The notes: generated from the sequence alone by a model not told the origin. 64,000 nucleotides of DNA from Paenibacillus sp. JDR-2 (GCF_000023585.1 NC_012914.1:5277501-5341500), one strand, 5' to 3'. Counted from the stretch's first letter, positions 25,979 through 35,329 are shown. A program made the numbers and translations.

Positions 25979-26064
25979 ATAGAAATAATCATTAATAAAA
26001 TTTCATATGAACCTAATTAAACATCTGATGGCTATGGACGAGACGACAAGCTAAGTTTAAAATA

Positions 26065-26850
26065 ATGGCAATACCAATGAGAACGGATGAACATGAAATG
26101 AACCATTTACGCCGATACGAGAGTATTATGGAGGTCCTGCTGACTCAGAAGGAAGTAACGGTTGCGGAGCTCAGCGAGCGGCTGAACGTAACAGGCAAGA
26201 CGATCCGGGAGGATCTGACGAAGCTGGAGGAGCAAGGCCTGGTAAAACGGGTTCATGGCGGCGCCGTACTGGCAAACAGCGACCAATTCGGCATTCTTCC
26301 GGTGAAGGAGCCGCTCGCGAAGCATGCCGACGAGAAAACCGACATCGCGGATACGGCGATGAGGTTCATCTCCGGCAATGACATTATTGCGCTGGACGGC
26401 GGCAGCACAACTCTTGAGATCGCAAGGCGGCTTAATGATTTTCCGGTGACCGTCATTACCAACGATGTATACATCATCAGCGAGCTGGCGGGAAAAGAAA
26501 ACGTCCGCCTCGTCGTCCCCGGCGGGTATCGCGTCCGCAACGTTCTAGCGGGACCGGAAGCTGTCGCTTATGTCCGTAACCTGAACATTAATAAAGCGTT
26601 TATTTCCGCCACCGGCGTACATCTCGAGCATGGCTTGTCCGTCTATACCGGCGACTTGATCGATTTCAAGCAGGCGTTGATGACGACCGCCCGCGAATGC
26701 TACGGGGTTGCCGACCATCATAAGTTTGGTCATAGCGCGCTTCGCACGTTCGCGAGGTTATCCGAACTGACGGCTCTTCTAACCGACAAAGGCCTCCCTG
26801 AAGATACGGCTGCCGCATTCCGGGCAACGGGAATCCGGGTGGAAAATTAA
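26065..26850 (+). CDS. DeoR-family transcriptional regulator
   Basis: The 261-residue product has an N-terminal DeoR helix-turn-helix (RRYESIMEVLLTQKEVTVAELSERLNVTGKTIREDLTKLEEQGLVKRVHGGAVL). The sugar-phosphate sensor domain follows, with DGGSTTLEIARRL, TNDVYIISELA and GVADHHKFGHSA. Such proteins repress sugar catabolic genes and are released by a phosphorylated intermediate. No strong ribosome site marks the start; ATG codons at 26065, 26077 and 26098 are all possible and the last fits the family start best. The likely target is the divergent gene at 24270-25916. Confidence 0.92.
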   Translation: MAIPMRTDEHEMNHLRRYESIMEVLLTQKEVTVAELSERLNVTGKTIREDLTKLEEQGLVKRVHGGAVLANSDQFGILPVKEPLAKHADEKTDIADTAMRFISGNDIIALDGGSTTLEIARRLNDFPVTVITNDVYIISELAGKENVRLVVPGGYRVRNVLAGPEAVAYVRNLNINKAFISATGVHLEHGLSVYTGDLIDFKQALMTTARECYGVADHHKFGHSALRTFARLSELTALLTDKGLPEDTAAAFRATGIRVEN

Positions 26851-26895
26851 AAAATCGCCAGCGGCCTGAATCGATCAGGTGCTGGCGATCTTTTA
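26850..26895. terminator. Bidirectional terminator between DeoR and SDR genes
   Basis: Stem ATCGCCAGC..CCTGA with TCAGG..GCTGGCGAT, with A- and T-runs on both sides. Confidence 0.85.
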
Positions 26896-27633
26896 TTAGT
26901 TGAATCCGCCGTTCACGCGAAGCGTCTGTCCGGTAATCCAGCGGGCTTTATCGCTGACAAGCAGCTCTACGGCATTGGCGATATCATTAGGCTCTCCAAG
27001 GCGTCCAAACGCGTTCATGCGACGGAACGAATCCACAAGCTCTTCGGATTTGCCGTTCAGGAACAGCTCGGTCGACACCTGCCCCGGTGCGATACAGTTG
27101 ATGATAATATCTTTTGGGCCAAATTCCTTTGCCAGCTGTCTGGTTAACTGTTCAACGGCACCTTTAGTTGCGGCATAAACGCTGTAAGTCGGAAGCATCG
27201 CGCCGGATACGGAGGTAGAGAAATTAATAATCGTCCCGCCGCTTGCCATATGCTTCATCGCTTGCTGGCAGGCGAAATACGTCCCTTTTACATTTATCAT
27301 GAACTGCCGGTCGAACATTTCTTCCGTTACGTTCATAATCGGCGCCAGATCCATAATCCCTGCATTATTCACGAGAATATCTATGCGACCGAACCGCTCA
27401 AGCGTCTCCGAGAACAGCCCTTCCACATCGCTAACCTTGCCGATATCCCCACGGATGGCAGCAGCTTCTCCGCCCGCTTGCTCGATTAATTGAACAACCT
27501 CATTTGCTTTCTGTTGGTTGGAGGAATAATTGACAACGACTTTCGCGCCGGCTTCGCCGAGCTGAACGGCGATTTGACGTCCGATCCCTCTCGAAGCACC
27601 GGTGACAATTGCGACTTTTCCACGTAAACTCAT
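26896..27633 (-). CDS. Short-chain dehydrogenase/reductase (glucose/3-oxoacyl type)
   Basis: This is a classical SDR of 245 residues. It shows TGASRGIG (cofactor binding, about 12-19), NNAGIMD (about 89), the catalytic serine in FSTSVSG (about 139), YSVYAATK (Tyr and Lys of the active site, about 152-156) and CIAPGQVSTEL. The NYSS after the second strand suggests NADP(H) or mixed preference. The substrate cannot be assigned. An AAGGAG site precedes the ATG. It is divergent from an AraC regulator that probably controls it. Confidence 0.92.
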   Translation of the reverse strand: MSLRGKVAIVTGASRGIGRQIAVQLGEAGAKVVVNYSSNQQKANEVVQLIEQAGGEAAAIRGDIGKVSDVEGLFSETLERFGRIDILVNNAGIMDLAPIMNVTEEMFDRQFMINVKGTYFACQQAMKHMASGGTIINFSTSVSGAMLPTYSVYAATKGAVEQLTRQLAKEFGPKDIIINCIAPGQVSTELFLNGKSEELVDSFRRMNAFGRLGEPNDIANAVELLVSDKARWITGQTLRVNGGFN

Positions 27634-27843
27634 GATTCATTCTCTCCTTTATGTTTTGGATATTTAATTGCCGTGGCTACAACATTGATTATAGGGAATA
27701 CAAGGGGAAAGCCGTTAGATCAGAACCGTTCATTCCTTGCCTATTTCTCTTCGCGGATGAAATATAAGCATAGTATAGTGAAACTTTCGCACTTCTATTT
27801 TAAAATAAAAATAACTACCTATTCGGAAAGGAATTCACAAGCT

Positions 27844-28761
27844 ATGGACGAAACTTTGCGAATGGAGCAGGCATTACGGCAACTAGCGGACTTGATCCTG
27901 CGCCATGCTCCGTCAAGCGGCACGTTTCCCACATCTGTTCCTAATCTGTCATTGATGCATGCCACGCATTTGTCGGAGCCCCTGGAATCCGTATATAAGC
28001 CATCCCTTTGTCTTGTGGCACTAGGGGCAAAGACGGCTACTCTAGGAGACGAGACATACCGGTACGACCCGATGACTTTTGTTGTTATTGCTGCCGAATT
28101 GCCGATTATAAGCAAAATCGTAGAGGCTTCGCCCGAAGCCCCCTATTTAAGCTTAAAGCTAAGCTTCGACCCCGATGTCATTCTCGATATGGTAAAAGAA
28201 AGCAGCCATGCGGCTGCATCCCCAGCGGATGCCTCACCGGGCATAACGATGAACCGCACGTCTCCGGGCTTGCTCGAAGCCGCCGTCAGGCTCGTTCAGC
28301 TGCTGGATACGCCGGAAGACATCCCGGTTCTCGCTCCGCTTATTGTCCGCGAGATCCTGTACCGCGTGCTGCAAAGCGAGCATGGCTCGCTTATTCACTC
28401 CTTTGCCATGATTGGCAGCCATTCGCATAACATTGCGCAAGCGATTCGGATGATTAACCGGCAATATGCGGAGCCGCTTGTCATCGATCAGCTGGCCAAG
28501 GTAGCAAGCCTCAGCACTTCGGCTTTTCACAAACATTTCAAGCGCGTAACGTCGATGAGCCCGCTGCAATATCAGAAAACCCTGCGCCTTCAGGAAGCAA
28601 GACGCTTAATGCTGACGGAAACGGTGCATGCTTCGGAAGCCGCCTTCCGCGTTGGATACGAAAGCCCGTCTCAGTTCAGCCGCGAATATGCCCGCATGTA
28701 CGGGCGGCCGCCGATGCTGGATATACAGGAGCAACGTGCGTCAGCAATAACAGGGCCATGA
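27844..28761 (+). CDS. AraC-family transcriptional regulator with AraC_N domain
   Basis: The 305-residue product has the AraC N-terminal domain seen in many oxidoreductase-linked regulators (ATHLSEPLESVYKPSLCLVALGAKTATLGDETYRYDP). A C-terminal double helix-turn-helix follows (about 205-300; QLAKVASLSTSAFHKHFKRVTSMSPLQYQKTLRLQEARRLML, then AAFRVGYESPSQFSREYARMYG). The frame is open far upstream, but the ATG at 27844 follows a GAAAGGA site and begins the family homology. It is divergent from the SDR gene, a common pairing. A terminator overlaps its stop codon. Confidence 0.92.
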   Translation: MDETLRMEQALRQLADLILRHAPSSGTFPTSVPNLSLMHATHLSEPLESVYKPSLCLVALGAKTATLGDETYRYDPMTFVVIAAELPIISKIVEASPEAPYLSLKLSFDPDVILDMVKESSHAAASPADASPGITMNRTSPGLLEAAVRLVQLLDTPEDIPVLAPLIVREILYRVLQSEHGSLIHSFAMIGSHSHNIAQAIRMINRQYAEPLVIDQLAKVASLSTSAFHKHFKRVTSMSPLQYQKTLRLQEARRLMLTETVHASEAAFRVGYESPSQFSREYARMYGRPPMLDIQEQRASAITGP

Positions 28762-28790
28762 CGTTCGATCGTCATAGCCCTGTTATTTTT
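28746..28790 (+). terminator. Terminator of the AraC gene
   Basis: Stem aataacagggccatgac with gtcatagccctgttatt (one mismatch), followed by five T. It overlaps the stop codon. Confidence 0.75.
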
Positions 28791-28799
28791 GAATAGTAT

Positions 28800-29225
28800 T
28801 TAGTTTGCTTTCGTTATCTGCAGCATATCGTTCAGTACATCCTCCCAATGCAGCTTCATCTGCTCACGTGTAGCCGCATGATCCAGGTTTTCCTGATGGA
28901 AGCTTACCGTTGTTTTCCCCGGATGGCTGGAGATTAGCCGAATTTGCAAGGTCGAAGGCTTCTCCCAGCCTGGCTTTGACCACTTCAGGCGCAGCTGCTG
29001 CAGAGGCTTAACAATTCTCAATTCTCCCGATATCCCTTCGGTACTTTGAAACGTCTCGCCCGCTTCAATCGATATATCTTTGACGTTTCCAATCCATAAC
29101 TTCAAGCCTTTAGCCGAAGTGAGAAATGTCCAAGCTGTTTCAGGAGAAACAGGCAGCGTCCTGCGGACTCCAATCTGAAAACCGACCGAGGCCGTTTTAC
29201 CAACGATTTTTTCGGAATATCCCAT
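28800..29225 (-). CDS. SRPBCC (AHSA1-like) domain protein
   Basis: The 141-residue product has the START-like ligand-cavity fold: RRTLPVSPETAWTFLTSAKGLKLWIGN at the N-terminus, FQSTEGISGELRIVKPLQQLRLKW in the middle and WEDVLNDMLQ in the C-terminal helix. Members bind hydrophobic ligands or act with regulators of the neighbouring operon. The ligand is unknown. It is 18 bases downstream of the TetR regulator and surely co-transcribed with it. Confidence 0.88.
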   Translation of the reverse strand: MGYSEKIVGKTASVGFQIGVRRTLPVSPETAWTFLTSAKGLKLWIGNVKDISIEAGETFQSTEGISGELRIVKPLQQLRLKWSKPGWEKPSTLQIRLISSHPGKTTVSFHQENLDHAATREQMKLHWEDVLNDMLQITKAN

Positions 29226-29243
29226 TCTTCATCCTCCTCGAAT

Positions 29244-29822
29244 TTATCGGCTTAAAGCCCGTACAAACAAATCAACGCTGGATTCCGCGAACATCTCTCT
29301 CGTAACCTTAGTGACAGCCTCAGCCGTATACAAGCGTGAGATAAAAGCCCCGTAATTCATCCACATAAACGTGATGGCCTGCGTTTCCGCATCCGTGTCG
29401 ATCATTTTGTGCTGTCTTTGCATTTCCGTAAAATAATTCATTAGAAGCTCGAGCAAAATCCGGGGATGCTTCTGCGCCTTCTGCCTAATGTCAGCCAAAT
29501 CGTTGTCCGCGAGAACTATTAAAAACAGCTTGCGGTTGCGCTCCATCAACTCGTGATACATTTCGCTTACGAGCAGCAAATCTGCCCGTATATCCCATAC
29601 CACTTCTTCTTGAAAAATCCGGTTCATTTCGATCGAATAATGGAAATGCTCAACAGCCTTGTCGAGCAGATTCAGCTTATTGGCGAAGTTCCGGAATAAC
29701 GTCATCTCGCTTACGCCTGCCACCGTGGCAATCTCCTTGGTGGATACGCCTTTATAACCCTTCTCCGCCATTAAATCGATCGCGGCCTGCATGAGTTTTA
29801 CTTTGTTGTCCAAACTAATCAC
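29244..29822 (-). CDS. TetR/AcrR-family transcriptional regulator
   Basis: The 192-residue product has the TetR helix-turn-helix (KVKLMQAAIDLMAEKGYKGVSTKEIATVAGVSEMTLFRNFANKLNLLDKAVE) and a helical ligand-binding domain with ITFMWMNYGAFISRLY. The start is a GTG after an AGGTGGGG site. A perfect palindrome 16 bases upstream is the likely operator, so the pair TetR-SRPBCC is probably autoregulated. Confidence 0.92.
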   Translation of the reverse strand: MISLDNKVKLMQAAIDLMAEKGYKGVSTKEIATVAGVSEMTLFRNFANKLNLLDKAVEHFHYSIEMNRIFQEEVVWDIRADLLLVSEMYHELMERNRKLFLIVLADNDLADIRQKAQKHPRILLELLMNYFTEMQRQHKMIDTDAETQAITFMWMNYGAFISRLYTAEAVTKVTREMFAESSVDLFVRALSR

Positions 29823-29837
29823 CCTTACCCCACCTGC

Positions 29838-29857
29838 ATGTTAGTACTCACTAACAT
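29838..29857. promoter_or_regulatory. TetR operator candidate
   Basis: Perfect inverted repeat ATGTTAGT-ACTC-ACTAACAT, 16 bases upstream of the TetR start codon. Confidence 0.65.
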
Positions 29858-29916
29858 TTGTTTTAAGGATAGTCTCTTTGGAAAGAGATGTCAACATTAG
29901 GGCCGGCGATCGCTGC

Positions 29917-29971
29917 AAAAAAAAAGCTGTTGCTCCCCCGCTCGAGGCAGCTGGGGCAACGGCTTTTTTTG
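29917..29971 (-). terminator. Terminator of the Lpl-type ABC operon
   Basis: A stem with arms aaaaaagctgttgctcccc and ggggcaacggctttttt (few mismatches) has A- and T-runs on both sides. It lies downstream of the lipoprotein stop at 30052. Confidence 0.75.
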
Positions 29972-30051
29972 TGCTGGCAATGCGTACCCCATCGAATACA
30001 GCTTCGGCGGGCTGGGCAGCGCGTTTTCGCTGCCCGAAGTGACTTACGTTC

Positions 30052-31599
30052 TTATTTGCCCTTCGCAGCTAAGAAGGCGTCGAACTGCTTCTGCTTCTCG
30101 GCGATAACCTTTTCGACGCCTGCGGATTTCAGCGCCGCGATATATTCGGGCAGGACCTTGTCGGTGTCGACCGAACCGGTCTCCAGTGCTTTCTGGTACT
30201 GCTTGATGACGTTCGCGAGCGCGCCGACCTCCGACTTCACGGAATCGCTGTTGAAGACAAAGCCGAGACCCGGCGAAGGTTTGGCTCCCTCGTTGAACGC
30301 CTTGAATTGCTCCCACTTGTCGGGCGCTTCGGTGTTCCACACATGGTTGAGGAACTGGTTGCCGAGTTCCCAAGCGACGCCCGGGGCGTATTGGCCGGAT
30401 TTATCGGTAGGCGTCATGACGTCGCCGCTGAGCGTATAATGCACGCCTTCGATGCCGAAGTTCAGCAGATTGACGATATCCTTGTCCGTGTGAAGCAGGT
30501 TAATGAACATCATTGCCCGCTCAGGGTTCTTGGACGTCGTCGAGATCGCCAGCATGGCACCCGCCGTCTCGGAAGTGGAGACCGTTTTACCGGTCAGATA
30601 GATTTGGTCCAGCTTCCCTCCGATGCCGGCCGCATTGGCGATTTCCGCCGCCTTGCCGGGCTTGAGCGGCTCGATCGTCGAGAAGACGTTGCCGCCCTTA
30701 TAGGCGTCGCCGCTCGAGAGCTGCGTGGTCGCGGCGTCCTTGTTGATATAGCCTTTCTGGAAGAAGTCGCGGGCGAGCTTCAGATAACGCTTGTAAATAT
30801 CGAAGTCCTCCATCATCTTTACCGTCGTGTCGCTGTCTTCCTTAGAAATGACGCCGGGAATCGTGCCGTCGCCTAAGGAATCGAATTCGGTCAGTTGCCC
30901 GAACGAACCGCCTTGCATATAAAGAGGAGTCATATCCGGCTTCTTTTCCTTCACCACCTTGTAGATGGCGTCCAGATCCTCTGCCGTCTTCACCGTGCTC
31001 ATATCAAGGCCCAGCTCATCGGCAATATCCTTGCGGTAGACGACTCCGCCTGCGAACGCGAGCTCCTTGTTCGTCGGTATGCCGTAGTTTTTACCGTTGA
31101 TTTTGGAGCCCTCGAGGAACGATGGATCAAGCGAGCCGATAATCCCTTGGCCGTATTTGCCCAGCAGATCGCCGAGCTCCTTATAGGCGCCCTTGGCAAC
31201 ATTCTTCGAATAGCCGTTCCACTGCGCCGTGAATAGAATATCTACCGGCTCGCGGGAGGCAATCATCAGATTCACCTTGTCGTCCCACGCCCCCCAGTCG
31301 ATCGGAGCGATGTCGATGGTGGCGTTGATTTTTTCCGTCAAAATTTTGTTCAGAGCATCCTCCACCATCGCCTCGTCCGCCTGCGGCGGCCCCTCGTACA
31401 CCAGCTTCAGCTTATAGGGCTTGAGATCGGCCGGTGCGTCCGCGCCGTCATTCGCCGCTGCGCTGGCTCCGGCGTTGCCGGCAGACGATTCATTGCCGCC
31501 GGAACCGGATGGCTGGTTTTTGCTGCATGCGGACATGAAGAGGGTGATAACGAGCAGGAGCAGGACAACCAGTGAAATTGTTTTTTTCGTCTGCTTCAT
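30052..31599 (-). CDS. ABC sugar transporter solute-binding lipoprotein (LplA/YtcQ type)
   Basis: The 515-residue product has a lipoprotein signal with lipobox MSAC (Cys25). A Gly/Ser/Asn/Ala-rich tether follows, then a family 1 solute-binding domain. Near the C-terminus, LLNFGIEGVHYTLSGD is typical of the DUF3502-containing LplA/YtcQ group, which binds oligosaccharides for permeases of the LplB/YtcP type. It is the third gene after two such permeases. No ATPase gene is present; such systems usually share an ATPase such as MsmX. The coding sequence is visibly more GC-rich than genes to its left. Confidence 0.92.
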   Translation of the reverse strand: MKQTKKTISLVVLLLLVITLFMSACSKNQPSGSGGNESSAGNAGASAAANDGADAPADLKPYKLKLVYEGPPQADEAMVEDALNKILTEKINATIDIAPIDWGAWDDKVNLMIASREPVDILFTAQWNGYSKNVAKGAYKELGDLLGKYGQGIIGSLDPSFLEGSKINGKNYGIPTNKELAFAGGVVYRKDIADELGLDMSTVKTAEDLDAIYKVVKEKKPDMTPLYMQGGSFGQLTEFDSLGDGTIPGVISKEDSDTTVKMMEDFDIYKRYLKLARDFFQKGYINKDAATTQLSSGDAYKGGNVFSTIEPLKPGKAAEIANAAGIGGKLDQIYLTGKTVSTSETAGAMLAISTTSKNPERAMMFINLLHTDKDIVNLLNFGIEGVHYTLSGDVMTPTDKSGQYAPGVAWELGNQFLNHVWNTEAPDKWEQFKAFNEGAKPSPGLGFVFNSDSVKSEVGALANVIKQYQKALETGSVDTDKVLPEYIAALKSAGVEKVIAEKQKQFDAFLAAKGK

Positions 31600-31694
31600 A
31601 AAGATGGACCTCCCAATAGTTGATTTGTATGCTTAACCGGATTACCGGTTACAGCCAAATGCAAGATCGTTCCGGCAGGATAGCCGGGAAGGGA

Positions 31695-32630
31695 TTAGCC
31701 CTTCACCGCGCCAACCGTCAGGCCGCGGACGAAATATTTTTGGAAGAACGGGTAGGCGAACACGATCGGGCCGATACCAACCACGACGAGGGCCATCCGC
31801 ACGGTTTCGCTGGGAAAGTTGAACATGCCGCCCGCCCTGGCAATCTCGGCCGCAGCCGTCGGATTGCTGGAGAGATACTGAATATTCGCAAGCATTTTAT
31901 AGAGCAGATATTGGACCGAGATGTTGTGATCGTTGGTGATGAAGACGAGGCTTAGAAACCAGTCGTTCCAATACGTCAGCGTCTGGAAGAGCGCCACCGT
32001 CGCCAGCACCGGCATGGAAAGCGGAAGAACGATGCGGATGAAGATCCGAAGCTCGCCGGCTCCGTCGATCTTCGCCGACTCCAGTACCGCAGCGGGTATG
32101 GTCTCCTTGAAAAATGTCCTAACGATCAGAACCCAGAAGGAGGACACCAGAAGCGGCATAATGAGAGCCCAGAGCGTATCCTTCAGATTCAGCATCTGCA
32201 CGTAGACGAGATACCAGGGAACAAGCCCCCCGGAGAAGAGCATCGTAAAGAAGACAAAGAAGGTGAAGAATCGGGCGTGCGGAAATTGGCTGCGCGATAT
32301 CGGATAGGCGTAAAGCGCGATGATCAGCATGCTGAGCGCCGTGCCGACGACCGTAACCGTAATAGAGATTCCGTAGGAATAAGCGATCTGTCCTATGTCC
32401 TTGTACAGGAAGGCATAGGCGGCCAGATTGAACTTCTCCGGAATGAATCGGTAGCCGTGCGTCAGGACGGATTTCTCGTCGGAAAACGATACGGAGAGCA
32501 GCAGCAGCAGCGGGATGACGCACAGGGCGGAATAGAGGATGAAGAAGATATTGATGCCGCTTGAAGCTGCGGCGGACAACCGGTTTTTCGGATTTGAGCC
32601 CGCAGTGTTTTTGTCGGAGATGGCAGCCAT
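31695..32630 (-). CDS. Carbohydrate ABC transporter permease (YtcP/LplC type)
   Basis: The 311-residue product has six membrane helices. The permease coupling loop is EAAKIDGAG-like (ESAKIDGAGELRIFIRIVLPLSMPVLA). The C-terminal PFFQKYFVRGLTVGAVKG is typical of YtcP/LplC proteins. It partners the upstream LplB-type permease. An AGGAGGG site precedes the ATG. The 95-base gap to the lipoprotein gene contains a small inverted repeat (AACCGG-ATTA-CCGGTT, 31635-31650) that may protect or attenuate the transcript. Confidence 0.93.
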   Translation of the reverse strand: MAAISDKNTAGSNPKNRLSAAASSGINIFFILYSALCVIPLLLLLSVSFSDEKSVLTHGYRFIPEKFNLAAYAFLYKDIGQIAYSYGISITVTVVGTALSMLIIALYAYPISRSQFPHARFFTFFVFFTMLFSGGLVPWYLVYVQMLNLKDTLWALIMPLLVSSFWVLIVRTFFKETIPAAVLESAKIDGAGELRIFIRIVLPLSMPVLATVALFQTLTYWNDWFLSLVFITNDHNISVQYLLYKMLANIQYLSSNPTAAAEIARAGGMFNFPSETVRMALVVVGIGPIVFAYPFFQKYFVRGLTVGAVKG

Positions 32631-32641
32631 CCGGTTCCCTC

Positions 32642-33622
32642 CTAGAATAGGGCGTTGTCGCTGTTAATACGGCGAACGACCCAGTTGGATAGAAAGACGA
32701 GCGTGAAGCCTACAACGGATTGGAACAGCCCGGCGGCAGACGAGAGGCCGATGTCGCCAACGGTAAGGAACGTACGGTAGACGTAAGTGTCGATGACGTT
32801 AGTCACGGGGAACAAAGTGCCGGATTCACGCGGAACCTGGAAGAAAAGTCCGAAGTCTGCGTTGAATATCCGGCCGATTTGCAGCAGGGTCATGATGGTG
32901 ATAACCGGCATAATGAGAGGGATCGTGATATTCGTCATCTGCTGCCATTTGCTGGCTCCGTCGATCGTTGCCGCCTCGTAATATTCGTCGTCGATGCCGA
33001 TAATCGCCGCCATGTAAACAACCGTATAGTAGCCCATGCTCTTCCATGTATTGATGAGCGGCAGGACGAACGGCCATACCTCCTTCGTGAAGTACCAGCG
33101 GACCGAGTCGAGACCGAGGGCGGGCAGAAGCGTGCCATTCAGATAGCCGTGCTCATCGCTCATGAAGCCGTATACCAGGTAAGCGATAACCGTCATCGAG
33201 AGGAAGTACGGCAGGAACATGATCGTCTGATGCAGCTTGGATAGAAAACGGTTCTTCATCTCGTTCAGCATAAGGGCGAAAGCCAGAGGGAAAATCAGAT
33301 TAAGTACGATGAACGCTGAATTGTACAGTAGCGTGTTGCGGATGATAATGTACGAGTCGCTGGATTGAAACAGAAATTTGAAGTTGGTAAGGCCCGCCCA
33401 GGGGCTGTTCAGAATACCGATATCGAACCGGACCGACTTGAATGCGATTACAATACCGAGCATAGGGATGTAATTGTTGAAAATGAGCAGCAGCACCCCG
33501 GGAAGCAGCATCAAATAGAACATCCAATAGTTTCGGATCAGGTAGGTGAGCGTCCTTTTGCGCGTCCCCTTGCGCGTCTTGGCTCCCGTCGCTTGCAGCG
33601 CGGCCGCTTCCGCTTTAGCCAT
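32642..33622 (-). CDS. Carbohydrate ABC transporter permease (LplB/YteP type)
   Basis: The 326-residue product has six membrane helices. Typical LplB patterns are YLIRNYWMFYLMLLPGVLLLIFNNYIPMLGIVIAFK and the coupling loop EAATIDGASKWQQMTNITIPLIMPVI. The ATG at 33622 follows an AAGGAGG site by seven bases; 15 upstream in-frame codons have no such support. It is the first gene of the three-gene importer, which starts after the terminator of the two-component operon. Confidence 0.94.
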   Translation of the reverse strand: MAKAEAAALQATGAKTRKGTRKRTLTYLIRNYWMFYLMLLPGVLLLIFNNYIPMLGIVIAFKSVRFDIGILNSPWAGLTNFKFLFQSSDSYIIIRNTLLYNSAFIVLNLIFPLAFALMLNEMKNRFLSKLHQTIMFLPYFLSMTVIAYLVYGFMSDEHGYLNGTLLPALGLDSVRWYFTKEVWPFVLPLINTWKSMGYYTVVYMAAIIGIDDEYYEAATIDGASKWQQMTNITIPLIMPVITIMTLLQIGRIFNADFGLFFQVPRESGTLFPVTNVIDTYVYRTFLTVGDIGLSSAAGLFQSVVGFTLVFLSNWVVRRINSDNALF

Positions 33623-33665
33623 GTTAGGTCCTCCTTGTCTATCTACTATGGCTATAATCGTACAC

Positions 33666-33694
33666 AAAAAAAGACACCGCTCTCTAGCGGCGTC
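33666..33694 (-). terminator. Terminator of the two-component operon
   Basis: Minus strand: GACGCCGCT-agag-AGCGGTGTC followed by seven T. Confidence 0.85.
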
Positions 33695-33722
33695 GTTACC
33701 ACCTTATTGCTCAGGTGACTTT

Positions 33723-35327
33723 TTACCGAATATTCTGGTATTTCTTGCGGTAATCTTGCGGCGTCATTCCTGTCGATTTCTTGAACTGCTTGGAGAAGTG
33801 GGAGAAGCTCGCATATCCAACAGATATCGCGATATCGCTGATTTTATGGTTCGTCAGCTTGAGCTCGCGTATTGATCTAAACATGCGCCGATCAACCATA
33901 TAGTCGGTAAGCGACTTTCCCGTCTCCTTGCGGAAAAGCCGTGACAGATAGGCGGGATTCAAATAGACATGCCTCGCGATCTCCTCCCGGTTCAGGTCGT
34001 GCTGCAGGTTCTCCTCGATGTACCCCTGTACCTTGGCGATCGTATTCGACACGTCCTTTCCCTGTTTAACCAGGCAGTCCGATGCTTTGGCGGCAAACTG
34101 GATCGTCCAAGCCTTCATCGCGCCGAGCGACTTCATCGCGTTCTCGCCGCTATGCCATTCCTCTTCCGCATACACCGTTTCCACGGGTACGGAGCGCCGC
34201 TGCAGCACCTGAAAAACCGTGTGGACAAGCCCGAAATAGTAGCTGACCATATAGGCATGGTCGACCTGGCCATACTTGAGGCGGTCGAATAAATCCTCAA
34301 TGTGGCGCTTCAGCTCGCACGTCTTGCCCTGCTCGATGAGGGCCGACCATTCCTGAAAATTCGGCTGGGCGGTAATTGTTTTCTTCTCCCGCTTATAGTC
34401 CGATAAGCGGAATACACGGCCGGTCTGGCAGACATTGGAGCGCTCCAGCTCGCCGAGACTCTGAGCCCCGAACCGCAGCGAGGCGACGGGAGCCGCCTCG
34501 CCAATGTAGCAGGAAACGACGGCGTACAGGTATTCCGAGCATTTGCGGATATATTCCGTGCACCGCTCCTCAAGGGTACTCTCGTCTTCCCCCGACGGCT
34601 CGTAGAGGAGGGCGAAGAGTATGCCGCCTGCGTCTTGAATAACGTGGCCGGAGCGGTCTTTCAGCAAAATGTCCGCCGCGGCGTTCTTCAGCGCGTAGGT
34701 CATAATTTCTTCGTCGCGCGCGCTCCATTCTTGCGTCCACTGCTCCACGCTGATCAGGAGCGGCTGCACGCGCTTGCCGATATCAAGCGGAATGCCGTAC
34801 AGCTCGAACAGCGGCTCGAGCTTGTCCGCTGAGGCTGGGATGCGCAGTCCCAGAACGTCCTGCCACAGGCGCTCGACGAGCAGCGGAAGCTGGCGGTTCC
34901 ACTGGTCGAAATAGTAGGCATACGTCTTGAGATACGCCTCCTCCTCCTCGCGCCGGCGAACCGCTTCGACGGCTTTCTCCACGCAGCTCTTCAGCACGTC
35001 ATGATCGACCGGCTTGAGCAGATAGTCGAAGCTGCCGAGCTGGACGGCCTGCTGAGCGAAATTGAAATTGGCGTGGCCGGTCAGGAAAATGGTCTCCGTT
35101 TGAGGCGAAGTCTCGTTGACCCAGGTGAGCAGAGTGATGCCGTTCTCCTGCGGGATGTCGATATCGGAGATCAGGACGTGAATGGGGTACCCCCGGAACA
35201 CCTGCCGCGCCTCCTCGGCATCGTAAGCGGTAAAAATATTCGCTAAGGGGAGGGACGACCAGTCGATCCCCTCGACAATACCGCGGATCGCTATATCCTC
35301 GTCGTCCACTACAAGCAGGTTGTACAT
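33723..35327 (-). CDS. YesN-like response regulator with AraC-type output domain
   Basis: The 534-residue product has an N-terminal receiver domain (MYNLLVVDDEDIAIRG, phosphoacceptor Asp in VLISDIDIPQENG near residue 55, Lys in LLKPVD near 105). A long central region of unknown fold follows. The C-terminal AraC-type DNA-binding domain includes AKVQGYIEENLQHDLNREEIARHVYLNPAYLSRLFRKETGKSLTDYM. The second ATG (35327) is preferred because AAGGAG lies seven bases upstream; the first (35333) is one base from that site. It probably activates the adjacent sugar importer on a signal from the sensor kinase gene just upstream. Confidence 0.94.
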   Translation of the reverse strand: MYNLLVVDDEDIAIRGIVEGIDWSSLPLANIFTAYDAEEARQVFRGYPIHVLISDIDIPQENGITLLTWVNETSPQTETIFLTGHANFNFAQQAVQLGSFDYLLKPVDHDVLKSCVEKAVEAVRRREEEEAYLKTYAYYFDQWNRQLPLLVERLWQDVLGLRIPASADKLEPLFELYGIPLDIGKRVQPLLISVEQWTQEWSARDEEIMTYALKNAAADILLKDRSGHVIQDAGGILFALLYEPSGEDESTLEERCTEYIRKCSEYLYAVVSCYIGEAAPVASLRFGAQSLGELERSNVCQTGRVFRLSDYKREKKTITAQPNFQEWSALIEQGKTCELKRHIEDLFDRLKYGQVDHAYMVSYYFGLVHTVFQVLQRRSVPVETVYAEEEWHSGENAMKSLGAMKAWTIQFAAKASDCLVKQGKDVSNTIAKVQGYIEENLQHDLNREEIARHVYLNPAYLSRLFRKETGKSLTDYMVDRRMFRSIRELKLTNHKISDIAISVGYASFSHFSKQFKKSTGMTPQDYRKKYQNIR

Positions 35328-35329
35328 CG

